A stretch of DNA of 64,000 nt from Myxococcota bacterium (GTDB taxonomy: Bacteria; Myxococcota_A; UBA9160; UBA6930): contig JANQFK010000019.1 of NCBI GenBank assembly GCA_028277885.1, positions 21,333 through 85,332 on the forward strand, written 5' to 3'. This document shows positions 1 to 7,543 of this stretch, one piece after another. Each line of letters opens with the position of its first letter. Within the stretch, counting starts at the first letter, position 1. Below the pieces are notes generated by a model that was not told where the DNA came from, ran no database searches, and saw nothing but the letters and a program-made list of their open reading frames with translations. The position numbers were made by a program, and so were the translations under genes.

Positions 1-401
1 AGCGCTTCGCGGTCTACGTCGCCGACGAGAAGACCGGCCAGCTCCACGCCGTGGCGGCCGAGGGCGGCAAGCTCTCGGAGTTTCCCGCCGCGACGGTGGG
101 GGAGGGGAGCATCGGCGCCTGCCTGGCCACCGACGAGGTCGCCTACCCGGTTCCCCTGGACCAGGCCGGCGGCGGCGAGCCCATCGTCTGCATCCCGCTC
201 TGCGTCCAGGAGCGCAAGGTGGGCGCGATCGCGATCTACAGCCTGCTCCAGCAGAAGCAGGGCTTCTCGCCCCTCGACCACGAGCTGTTCTCCCTGCTGG
301 CCGGACACGCCGCCACCGCGATCTTCGCGGCGCAGCTCCACGGCCAGTCGGAACGCAAACTCAGCACGATTCAGGGATTCATCGATCTCCTGAGCCAGTG
401 A
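1..401 (+). CDS. GAF-domain protein, C-terminal part (5' end outside window)
   Basis: The reading frame is open from the first bases and ends at a TGA at 399-401, so this is the C-terminal ~132 residues of a longer protein. The segment has the alternating beta/alpha pattern of a GAF domain: RFAVYVADE near the start, then IPLCVQERKVGAIAIYS, then a final amphipathic helix of the LLAGHAATAIFAAQLH type. GAF domains bind small ligands or act as dimerisation and sensor modules. A CheY-like receiver starts 20 bases downstream and the two are probably co-transcribed, which suggests a signalling pair. Ligand and upstream domains are unknown. Confidence 0.7.
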   Translation, partial: RFAVYVADEKTGQLHAVAAEGGKLSEFPAATVGEGSIGACLATDEVAYPVPLDQAGGGEPIVCIPLCVQERKVGAIAIYSLLQQKQGFSPLDHELFSLLAGHAATAIFAAQLHGQSERKLSTIQGFIDLLSQ

Positions 402-420
402 GCCCGGAGGAGCCAGGAAC

Positions 421-798
421 ATGAACCAGCACCGCATCCTCATCGTCGAGGACAGCCCGACGATGCGGCAGCTGCTGCGCTTCGCACTGCGGCGGCTGCC
501 CGGCGTCGAGGTGGTGGAGGCGTCCGACGGCATGGACGGGCTGCGCAAGGTCACGAGCGACGCCTTCGACCTCGCCCTCGTCGACATCAACATGCCGGTG
601 ATGGACGGCCTCAAGCTGATCAGCCTGATCCGCGGCGAGGAGCGGCTCGCCGAGATGCCCATCGCCGTGATCACCACCGAGGGGGCCCAGGAGGACCGCG
701 AGCGCGCCATCGCGCTGGGCGCCAACGAGTACCTCACCAAGCCGATCCAGGCCCAGCAGGTGCTCTCGGTGGCGAAGAGCCTCCTCAAGATCGGCTGA
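421..798 (+). CDS. CheY-like single-domain response regulator
   Basis: This 125-residue stand-alone receiver has all key residues: acidic pair E10/D11, phosphoacceptor D55 in LVDINMP, switch T85 and invariant K107 in TKP. There is no output domain, so it probably works through protein contacts like CheY or as a phosphorelay intermediate. A GGAGG sits about 10 bases before the ATG. It follows the GAF protein by 19 bases; a partner kinase would lie outside the window. Confidence 0.9.
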   Translation: MNQHRILIVEDSPTMRQLLRFALRRLPGVEVVEASDGMDGLRKVTSDAFDLALVDINMPVMDGLKLISLIRGEERLAEMPIAVITTEGAQEDRERAIALGANEYLTKPIQAQQVLSVAKSLLKIG

Positions 799-842
799 CC
801 CGGACCGCGGCGCCGCCGCGCGCCGGCGAGCGGCGCGTGTGG

Positions 843-848
843 TATCCA
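843..848 (+). promoter_or_regulatory. -10 element for lptE (leaderless type)
   Basis: TATCCA, preceded by TGTGG as in an extended -10, ends 7 bases before the GTG start of lptE. Transcription would therefore start at or next to the start codon. No convincing -35 box is visible. Confidence 0.4.
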
Positions 849-855
849 TGCGCCC

Positions 856-1398
856 GTGAGAGGCGCCCCGTCCCGCACCCTCGTGCTCCTCGCGGCCTGC
901 CTGGCGGTCTCCCCGCCGCTCGCCCTGGGCTGCGGCTACCAGCTCGTGCGCTACCGCGACGCCCTCGGCGACGCGCGCAGCGTCGCGATCCTCGGGGTCC
1001 GCAACGAGACCCTCGAGCCCGGGGTGGACTCCCTCGTCACCGACGCCCTCCAGCGCGAGTTCCTGCGCCGTGGCGCGCTGCGCATCGTGCAGGACGCCGA
1101 CGCCGCGGACCTGGTGATCGGTGGAGCGGTGGAGCGCCTCGCCACGCGCAGCCTGGCCTTCTCCTCCATCCAGTTCGCCGTCGAGTACGAGGTCACCCTG
1201 GAGCTCGACCTCGAGGTGCGCCGTCGCGACGGCTCGCCCGTGCCCCTCGACCCGCGCGGGCTCGCGGAGACCGAGCTCTACCTCTCGAGCGCCGACGTGG
1301 AGTCCGCCCGCAAGAACCGCCAGGAGGCCCTGCGGCGGCTCTCGTCCCTGCTCGCCGAGCGGGTCCACGACGCGCTCTTCGAGCGGCTGGCGCCGTGA
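856..1398 (+). CDS. lptE: LptE-like LPS-assembly outer-membrane lipoprotein
   Basis: A 180-residue lipoprotein. A short N-terminal hydrophobic signal ends in the lipobox LALG-C with the lipidated cysteine at residue 26, followed by CGYQL, the typical start of mature LptE. LptE plugs the LptD barrel that inserts LPS in the outer membrane. The body alternates beta strands (SVAILGVRNET, ADLVIGGAVERL, VEYEVTLELDLEV) with a final helix, as in the family. Its stop overlaps the start of holA, a common deltaproteobacterial pairing. GTG start chosen because it gives a complete signal peptide; ordinary SD support is weak (see the -10 element). Confidence 0.8.
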   Translation: MRGAPSRTLVLLAACLAVSPPLALGCGYQLVRYRDALGDARSVAILGVRNETLEPGVDSLVTDALQREFLRRGALRIVQDADAADLVIGGAVERLATRSLAFSSIQFAVEYEVTLELDLEVRRRDGSPVPLDPRGLAETELYLSSADVESARKNRQEALRRLSSLLAERVHDALFERLAP

Positions 1399-2408
1399 GC
1401 CCGGCCCGCAGGTCCGCGAAGGCCTCGGGCCTGGCGCCTCCGGACCTGGCCGCCGAGCTCGAGGCGGGCCGCGTCCGTCCCGCCTACCTGCTCGCCGGCG
1501 AGGAGGCGCTGCTGCGCGACGACGCCCGGGCCGCCATCCAGGCCGCCGTCCTGGGAGACCCGCCCTCGGACTTCGACTTCGAGCGCCTCGAGGGCGAGAG
1601 CTGCGGGCCGGGCCGGCTCCTCGACGCCGTGCGCTCCCTGCCCGTGCTGGCCCCGCGCCGGCTGGTCTGGCTGCGGGAGGTGGAGGGCCGGCGCGGTGGC
1701 GCGACGGCCCTGGCCGAGGCCGTGGCCGAGGCCGTCGCGGAGCTGCGCGAGCGCGAGGACTGCGTCCTGCTGGTGAGCGCCGCCCGCGCCGACCGCCGGG
1801 CGCGCTGGGTGAAGGCCTTCGCGGAGCCCGCGGCGCGGGTGGACTGCGACCCGCCCCGGGGCGAGCGGGAGCTGGTGGGCTGGATCCGCGCCGAGGCGGA
1901 GCGCCAGGGCGTCGCCCTCGCGTCGGGCGCCGCCGAGGCCCTGGCGGAGCGGGTGGGTGGACACCTCCTGCTGCTGCGCCAGGAGATCGCCAAGGCGGCG
2001 CTCCACGCCGGCGACGGCGCCACGGTGACCCGGGACGACGTCGCCGCTACCGCGAGCGACGCCGCCGAGGAGCCGGTCTGGGACCTCACCGACGCCATCG
2101 GCGAGGGCCGCGTCGCCGACGCGCTGGCGGTGCTGGGCCGGCTGCGCGAGGCCGGCGTGCCGCCCCCGATGCTGCTGGGCTCCCTCGCCTCGCACTTCCG
2201 CAAGCTCGCCCGGCTGCGCGCGGGCGGCAGCGTGGCGGGGCACCCCTTCGCGGTGCGCAAGCTCGAGAGCCAGGCGCGGCGCTACAGCGCGCCGCGGCTG
2301 CTGGCCTGCCTGCGCGCGATCCAGGGCACCGACACCGCGCTCAAGGGGGAGGGCGTGCTGACGCCGGCCCTGGCCCTCGAGCGCCTGGTGCTCGGTCTCG
2401 CATCCTGA
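1395..2408 (+). CDS. holA: DNA polymerase III delta subunit
   Basis: The 337-residue protein matches the delta clamp-loader subunit, which opens the beta sliding clamp. Near the N terminus it has AYLLAGEEALLRDDA, the degenerate nucleotide-binding region of delta. The middle contains an ELVGWIRAEA helix and LAERVGGHLLLLRQEIAKA, the usual E-(I/L)-x-K segment of domain II, and the C terminus has the helical collar domain with SHFRKLARL. The GTG start overlaps the lptE stop (GTGA), indicating translational coupling. It converges on rpsT with only 24 bases between them. Confidence 0.9.
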   Translation: MSPARRSAKASGLAPPDLAAELEAGRVRPAYLLAGEEALLRDDARAAIQAAVLGDPPSDFDFERLEGESCGPGRLLDAVRSLPVLAPRRLVWLREVEGRRGGATALAEAVAEAVAELREREDCVLLVSAARADRRARWVKAFAEPAARVDCDPPRGERELVGWIRAEAERQGVALASGAAEALAERVGGHLLLLRQEIAKAALHAGDGATVTRDDVAATASDAAEEPVWDLTDAIGEGRVADALAVLGRLREAGVPPPMLLGSLASHFRKLARLRAGGSVAGHPFAVRKLESQARRYSAPRLLACLRAIQGTDTALKGEGVLTPALALERLVLGLAS

Positions 2409-2432
2409 GGCCGGGACCCGCGGGCGGCGGGC

Positions 2433-2708
2433 TCAGGCGGGGCCGGCCCCCATGCGGTGCACGGCCTTGGCCAGGCGCGAGACGTTGCGGCTCGCCCGGC
2501 GGCTCGGGAGGACGCCCTTGCTGGCCGCCCGGCTGAGCTCGCGCTCCGCGGCGCGCAGCCGGGTCGACGCCGCCTCGGCGTCGCCCTCGGCGACGGCGGT
2601 CCGCACGCTCTTCACCACGGTGCGCACGCGGCTCTGCACCTGGCGGTTGCGGTCGCGGCGCACGCGGTCCTGGCGGGCGCGCTTCTTGGCGGACTTGTGG
2701 TTGGCCAC
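2433..2708 (-). CDS. rpsT: 30S ribosomal protein S20
   Basis: A 91-residue, very basic protein beginning (V)ANHKSAKKRARQ, the hallmark S20 N terminus, with the ASKGVLP and ASRNVSRLAKAVH segments near the end. S20 binds 16S rRNA early in 30S assembly. The GTG start is fixed by the conserved N terminus and an AGGAGG 7 bases upstream. It is monocistronic, with its own promoter 31-59 bases upstream, and is convergent with holA, as in many deltaproteobacteria. Confidence 0.95.
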   Translation of the reverse strand: MANHKSAKKRARQDRVRRDRNRQVQSRVRTVVKSVRTAVAEGDAEAASTRLRAAERELSRAASKGVLPSRRASRNVSRLAKAVHRMGAGPA

Positions 2709-2738
2709 GGCAGGCCTCCTCGGCGAGCGGAGCCGCGC

Positions 2739-2767
2739 AGCATAGAGGCCGGGGCGGGGCCGGTCCA
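2739..2767 (-). promoter_or_regulatory. sigma70-type promoter of rpsT
   Basis: On the minus strand: TGGACC (-35), a 17-base spacer, then TATGCT (-10). The predicted start gives a leader of about 24 bases that includes the AGGAGG of rpsT. Four of six bases match consensus in each box. Confidence 0.5.
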
Positions 2768-2965
2768 GCCCGCCAGGGGGCCCCGGCCGGGGCCGGGACG
2801 GCCCGCCGCGGGCGCCCGGCGGCGCCCCGCACGGCCCCGGAAGGCGTCGCGGCCGGGGCGGGACGAGGCCCGTCGCACTCCCCGACGAGCCCCGCAGGCC
2901 GGGCTTCAGGGCCCTCCTCGATCGGCCGATGAGCCTTCGGCACGGGTGCTTTCGGGGGGAAGTGC

Positions 2966-4852
2966 GTGACCGGGAAGGCGGCGCAGCGGGCGGGGCAGCG
3001 GAGGGGCCGGATCTCCGGGCTCGGCGTGATCCTGGCCGTGGTGCTCGCCCTGCTCCCGGCGCTGGCGGCCCCGGCCCAGCCCGAGGCCGCCCCGCCCGCC
3101 GCGCCCGCCGACGGGGCCGCGTCCGCGGAGCCCACCGCCGGTGCCGAGGCCCGGCCCGAGCCGGTTCCCGCGTCGCGCGCCCTGGAGGAGGCCTGGCACG
3201 GCCGCCGGCAGCTCGACCAGCGGGTCGACGCCCTGCGCCAGGCCGGCTTCGCCCACGGCATCCGCAGCCTCGACGCGGCGGCGCGCAGCCTGCTCCTCGA
3301 CCGCGAAGCCGGCGACCCCTTCGCGCGCGCCCGGGCCGCCGCGAGCCTCGCGCCGGACCTCCCCGACGCGCGCTTCGCACTGGCCCGCGCCCACTGGAGC
3401 GAGCGCCGCGCGCCGGCGGACGCCGCCTCCGAGGTGCGCGCCGCCCTCGGTGCACTGGGGCGGCACCTCGAGGCGTCGCTCTGGTTCGACGCCGCCTGGC
3501 TCCACGCGCTCTCCCGCGCCGCCGCCTGGGCGGGCGCGCTCTTCCTGCTGGTCGCCGCCCTCGTCAGCGCTCCCGGGGCGGCGCGCCAGACCGCCGCCGC
3601 GTTCCCCGGCGGCATCCCGCTGGTCTCGGGCTTCGCCTGGGTGGCGGCCGTCGTGAGCCTGCCCGTGGCCCTCGGGGAGGGCTGGGCGGGCGTGGTGCTC
3701 GGGGCGTCGGCGATCGCCTTCGCCTACGGGACCCTCTCCCTGCGCATCGCCGCCGCCGCCGCCGCCGGGCTGCTGCTGCTGGGCCTGCATCCCCTGGCGG
3801 ACCGCGCCGGCCGGGCCCTCGCGACCCTGGCCGCCGACCCCGTCGCCGAGGCCGCCTGGCGGGCGGAGCGCGACCTCGCCACGCCCCTCGAGATCGCCCG
3901 CCTCGAGCGCGCCGGCGACGGCCATCCCCTGGCGGCCCGAGCCCTCGCCCTCCACGCCCGGCGCGAGGGCCGGCTCGAGGAGGCGGACCGCCGCTTCGGC
4001 GCGCTCCTCGCCGGCAGCGACCCGAGCCCGGGGCTGCTCCACAACCTCGCCAACGTCCGCCTCGGCCAGGGGCGCGACGCCGAGGCGATCTCGCTCTACG
4101 AGCGCGCCCTCGCGCTGCGGCCCGAGGCCGCCACCTACTGGAACCTCTCCCAGGCCTACGGGCGCTCCATCCGCATCGACGAGCAGGACGACGCGCTGCG
4201 CGCCGCCCAGGCGATCGACGCGACCTTCGTGAAGGAGCTCACCGCCGCGGCCGGCGCTACCGGCTACGCCGCGGTGCTCGACCTGCCCCTCGACCCGGAC
4301 ACCGTGCGGGCCGCCCTCGGCGCCGCGACGCCGGCCTCCGCGGACGGCCGCGCACTGCGCCGGCCCTGGGCGCCGGGGCGTCTCGGCGCCAGCCTCGTCG
4401 AGGCGGCCGCGGGCTTCGGCGGCGTCGCCGCGCTCGCCGTCCTGCTCGGCCTCTGGCTGCGCTCGCGCCCCTCGGCCTCGGCCGACGAGGACGTCTACCT
4501 CGGCATCGCCCGGGCGCTCCAGGGCGGCGAGGCCGCGGACCCCGCCGCGCGGCGTGCGCGGCTCAGCGCGTTGCGCGACCGCCGGGCGCGCCACGACCGC
4601 GTCGCGCGCTGGGTCTCGGTGGTCGTGCCCGGTGCGGCGGGCATCCTGGGCCGCCACGCCTTCCTCGGGCTCGCGGCCTCGGGCAGCTTCGCCGCCGCCC
4701 TGGCCGGCTGGCTGTCCCGCGAGGGGCCGGTGCCCGACCCCCTCGCCGGCGGGGAGACCGGCGCCTTCGCGCTCGGCGCCGCCATGGTGCTGGCCGCCGT
4801 CGCCTACGCGGCGGTCACCGGGCTCAGCCTGGTCCTGCGGGAGCGGTCGTGA
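2966..4852 (+). CDS. Polytopic membrane protein with TPR repeats
   Basis: A 628-residue protein of unknown function. An N-terminal signal or membrane segment (VILAVVLALLPALA) is followed by a periplasmic-looking helical region, then hydrophobic helices near residues 185-205, 215-235, 240-255 and 262-278. Next comes a TPR block (HNLANVRLGQGRDAEA, ISLYERALALRPEAATYW), then another helix near 470-490 and two C-terminal helices. The layout resembles TPR scaffold proteins of deltaproteobacterial envelopes. It overlaps the DUF4388 gene by 4 bases, so the two probably work together. GTG start; GGGGGGAAG lies just upstream. No enzymatic motif seen. Confidence 0.75.
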   Translation: MTGKAAQRAGQRRGRISGLGVILAVVLALLPALAAPAQPEAAPPAAPADGAASAEPTAGAEARPEPVPASRALEEAWHGRRQLDQRVDALRQAGFAHGIRSLDAAARSLLLDREAGDPFARARAAASLAPDLPDARFALARAHWSERRAPADAASEVRAALGALGRHLEASLWFDAAWLHALSRAAAWAGALFLLVAALVSAPGAARQTAAAFPGGIPLVSGFAWVAAVVSLPVALGEGWAGVVLGASAIAFAYGTLSLRIAAAAAAGLLLLGLHPLADRAGRALATLAADPVAEAAWRAERDLATPLEIARLERAGDGHPLAARALALHARREGRLEEADRRFGALLAGSDPSPGLLHNLANVRLGQGRDAEAISLYERALALRPEAATYWNLSQAYGRSIRIDEQDDALRAAQAIDATFVKELTAAAGATGYAAVLDLPLDPDTVRAALGAATPASADGRALRRPWAPGRLGASLVEAAAGFGGVAALAVLLGLWLRSRPSASADEDVYLGIARALQGGEAADPAARRARLSALRDRRARHDRVARWVSVVVPGAAGILGRHAFLGLAASGSFAAALAGWLSREGPVPDPLAGGETGAFALGAAMVLAAVAYAAVTGLSLVLRERS

Positions 4853-5994
4853 GCGTGGCGCTGCACGGGAACCTGCGCGACTTCGGGATCGGCGAGGTCT
4901 TCCAGCTGATCGGCCAGCAGCGCAAGACCGGCGTGCTCGAGATCGAGGGCGAGGGCGAGCCCATCGCGGTGGTGTTCGACGAGGGCTCGGTGGTGTCGGC
5001 GGCCGCGGCGGCGGCGGGCGAGCACGGCGCCCTCGGCGACTTCCTGGTGCGCTCGGAGATCCTCTCCGCCGAGCAGCTGGTGGCGATCGAGGGCGAGGCC
5101 GCCACGAGCGAGCTGCCCTTCCCGCGCCTGCTGGTGCGCCGCACCGACCTGAGCGCCGAGGAGGTCCAGCGCACCGAGGACCTGCTCACCCAGGAGACGA
5201 TCTTCACGCTGCTGCGGCTGCGCGACGGCTCGTTCCACTTTCGCCCCCAGACCGTCCAGCACTCCCGCGAGGGCGCCCGGCTCCTGCCCGCCGAGGAGAT
5301 CCTGATGGACGGGCTGCGCATGCTCGACGAGTGGCGCACCCTCGACGCCGACGCGACCCGTGAGGACGCGGTGTTCCGCCGTTGCGGCCGCTTCGAGAAC
5401 TACGAGGAGTGGGCCAAGAACGAGTCCCCGGAGAAGCTCGCTGCCGCCGAGCGCATCTTCATCTCCGTGGACGGCCGCGAGACCGTGCGGCGCATCATCG
5501 ACCTCGGGCGCACCGGAACCTTCGAGGGCGCGCGCATCCTCACCGCCCTGCGCCGCTCCGGCGTGATCGAGCCCGTGGACCCGGCGAGCCTGCCCCGGCT
5601 GCGGCGCCGACCGCGGGCGGCCTCGGAGCTGCTGCTCGGCGCCCTGGGACGCCTCGGCGCCGCGGCGCCCTTCGGCGTCCTCGCGCTGTGGGCCTGGCTG
5701 GCCCTCGTCCCCGGTGCCGCGCCGCCGGAGAGCGGGCGCTTCGAGGTTCCCCGGGACGCCCTGGCCGCGGCCCGGGCGTCCCTGGCCACCGAGCGCATCC
5801 GCAACCTCGCCGAGGCCCACCGCTTCGCCACCGGCGCCTGGCCCCGGGACCTCCGGGACCTCGCGAACGGCGGCTGGCTCGGGGAGGACGCGTTGGCAGC
5901 CGCCGACTCCGATCCTTACTATTTCGCCGAGGGCGAGGGAGGGGTCCTGGTCCTCGCACCCGTCCTCGCTCCGGTACGCTCCCCGGTACGCTGA
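4849..5994 (+). CDS. DUF4388 (PATAN) protein with C-terminal membrane anchor
   Basis: A 381-residue protein. Residues 1 to ~165 form a DUF4388/PATAN domain (LHGNLRDFGIGEVFQLIGQ, then KTGVLEI and VVFDEGSVVSA), a module common in delta- and cyanobacterial regulators and linked to phosphate-receiver signalling and motility control. A linker of winged-helix character follows. One hydrophobic segment lies around residues 260-285. The last ~90 residues (helix ATERIRNLAEAHRFATGAW, then DPYYFAEGEGG) resemble the soluble part of a pseudopilin-like domain. GTG start overlaps the TPR gene stop. Function unknown; a membrane-linked regulator is likely. Confidence 0.75.
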   Translation: MSVALHGNLRDFGIGEVFQLIGQQRKTGVLEIEGEGEPIAVVFDEGSVVSAAAAAAGEHGALGDFLVRSEILSAEQLVAIEGEAATSELPFPRLLVRRTDLSAEEVQRTEDLLTQETIFTLLRLRDGSFHFRPQTVQHSREGARLLPAEEILMDGLRMLDEWRTLDADATREDAVFRRCGRFENYEEWAKNESPEKLAAAERIFISVDGRETVRRIIDLGRTGTFEGARILTALRRSGVIEPVDPASLPRLRRRPRAASELLLGALGRLGAAAPFGVLALWAWLALVPGAAPPESGRFEVPRDALAAARASLATERIRNLAEAHRFATGAWPRDLRDLANGGWLGEDALAAADSDPYYFAEGEGGVLVLAPVLAPVRSPVR

Positions 5995-6056
5995 GTGGCC
6001 GAGCGCCGGCCCCAGGACGCCCGTCCAGCGACCCGATCCCACAGCCGAGGTGAGCC

Positions 6057-7103
6057 CTGGCCCGAAACGAAGCCAGCACCCGCCAGACCCTGATCTTCGA
6101 CGACAACCAGACCGCGGCGGAGCTCTACGGCGAGCGGGAGCGCACGCTTCGGGTGCTGGAGCAGGAGCTGGGCATCGACGCCCGCGCCCGGGGCAACGAG
6201 GTGCGGCTGATCGGCGCCGAGCCCAAGGTGCGGCTGGGCCGCAAGGTGCTCGAGGAGCTCTACGGCCAGATCCGCCAGGGCACCACGGTGCGCGCCCGGG
6301 ACGTGCGGGCCGCGGTGCAGATGCTCGAGCGGCGCCCCGAGACCCGCCTCGGCGAGGTGTACGAGGACGTGCTCTCGGGCGTCGGCGGGCGCCGCAGCAT
6401 CACGGCCAAGAACCTCTCCCAGCGGCGCTACGTCGAGCTCATGCGCACCTGCGACGTGGTCTTCTCCGTGGGGCCCGCCGGGACGGGCAAGACCTACCTC
6501 GCCATGGCGATGGCGATCGCGGCGCTGAACCGCCACGAGGTGTCGCGGGTGATCCTGACCCGGCCGGCGGTGGAGGCGGGCGAGAAGCTCGGCTTCCTGC
6601 CCGGCACCATGGCGGAGAAGGTGAACCCCTACCTGCGCCCCCTCTACGACGCGCTCCACGACATGATGGACTTCGACAAGGCGGCGCGGCTGATGGAGCG
6701 CGACGTCATCGAGGTGGCACCGCTGGCCTTCATGCGCGGCCGCACCCTGAACGACGCCTTCGTGATCCTCGACGAGGCCCAGAACACCACGCCCGAGCAG
6801 ATGAAGATGTTCGTGACGCGGCTCGGCTACGACTCCAAGGCCGTCATCACCGGCGACGTCACCCAGGTGGACCTGCCCTCGGACCAGCGCAGCGGGCTCG
6901 TGGACGCCATCGAGATCCTCGAGGGCGTGGAGGGCATCGGCTTCATGCGCTTCAGCGAGGCCGACGTGGTGCGCCATCGCCTGGTGCAGTCGATCATCCG
7001 CGCCTACGACGCCCGGGAGCGCCGCGGACCCGGCGGCGGGCGCGGCGGCTCGGGCAACGGCTCGGACCGCCCCTCGGGCGACGGCGGCGACGGCCCGGAA
7101 TGA
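6057..7103 (+). CDS. phoH: PhoH-family ATPase (YbeZ-like), probable CTG start
   Basis: About 348 residues. PhoH/YbeZ is a P-loop ATPase that works with YbeY in rRNA maturation and ribosome quality control. Walker A is GPAGTGKTYLA near residue 139 and Walker B is FVILDEAQN, with the typical GERSGLVDAI-like region replaced by SGLVDAIEIL. The family N terminus (TLIFDDNQTAAELYGERE) is encoded from about 6087, but the first ATG/GTG/TTG in frame is GTG 6153, which would cut it off. An in-frame stop lies at 6051. The only start that keeps the N terminus with a ribosome site is CTG 6057, 6 bases after GAGG. The stop overlaps the ybeY ATG. Confidence 0.9.
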   Translation: MARNEASTRQTLIFDDNQTAAELYGERERTLRVLEQELGIDARARGNEVRLIGAEPKVRLGRKVLEELYGQIRQGTTVRARDVRAAVQMLERRPETRLGEVYEDVLSGVGGRRSITAKNLSQRRYVELMRTCDVVFSVGPAGTGKTYLAMAMAIAALNRHEVSRVILTRPAVEAGEKLGFLPGTMAEKVNPYLRPLYDALHDMMDFDKAARLMERDVIEVAPLAFMRGRTLNDAFVILDEAQNTTPEQMKMFVTRLGYDSKAVITGDVTQVDLPSDQRSGLVDAIEILEGVEGIGFMRFSEADVVRHRLVQSIIRAYDARERRGPGGGRGGSGNGSDRPSGDGGDGPE

Positions 7104-7543
7104 CGGTCCGCCTGGCCGCTCCGCCCCCGGGTGGCGGCCTGCCGACGCTCGACCTGGACCGCCTGGCGGAGCGCGCCCAGGCCCTGCTGGGCGCCGTGGG
7201 GCGCCCGGACGCCGAGCTCTCCCTGCGCCTCGCCGACGACGCGGAGATGGCCGAGCTGAACGGGAGCTGGCGCGGCCGGCCCCGGCCCACGGACGTGCTC
7301 TCGTTCTCGCTGGTCGAGGGCGAGCACGCCGACCACCGCGGCGCGCTGCTGGGCGACGTGGTGATCGGGCTCGCGGTGGCGGACCGCCAGGCCGGCGAGG
7401 CCGGCCACTCCCTCGAGGACGAGCTCGACCGGCTGCTGATCCACGGCCTGCTGCACCTGCTGGGCCACGACCACGAGCAGGCCGAGGAGGCCCGCGCGAT
7501 GCGCCGGGAGGAGGAGCGGCTCCGCGAGGCCCTGGGCGCGTGA
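7100..7543 (+). CDS. ybeY: Endoribonuclease / rRNA maturation factor YbeY
   Basis: 147 residues. It carries the family zinc site HGLLHLLGHDH with ligands H115, H119 and H125, and upstream the PTDVLSFS motif. YbeY processes the 3' end of 16S rRNA and takes part in 70S quality control. ATGA overlap with phoH and GTGA overlap with lnt show tight coupling. In many relatives a 7TM-HD phosphodiesterase gene lies between phoH and ybeY; it is absent here. Confidence 0.93.
   Translation: MTVRLAAPPPGGGLPTLDLDRLAERAQALLGAVGRPDAELSLRLADDAEMAELNGSWRGRPRPTDVLSFSLVEGEHADHRGALLGDVVIGLAVADRQAGEAGHSLEDELDRLLIHGLLHLLGHDHEQAEEARAMRREEERLREALGA

Noticed and set aside
2409..2432. Terminator between holA and rpsT
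   Set aside because: The 24-base gap is G/C-rich but has no clear stem with a T-run.
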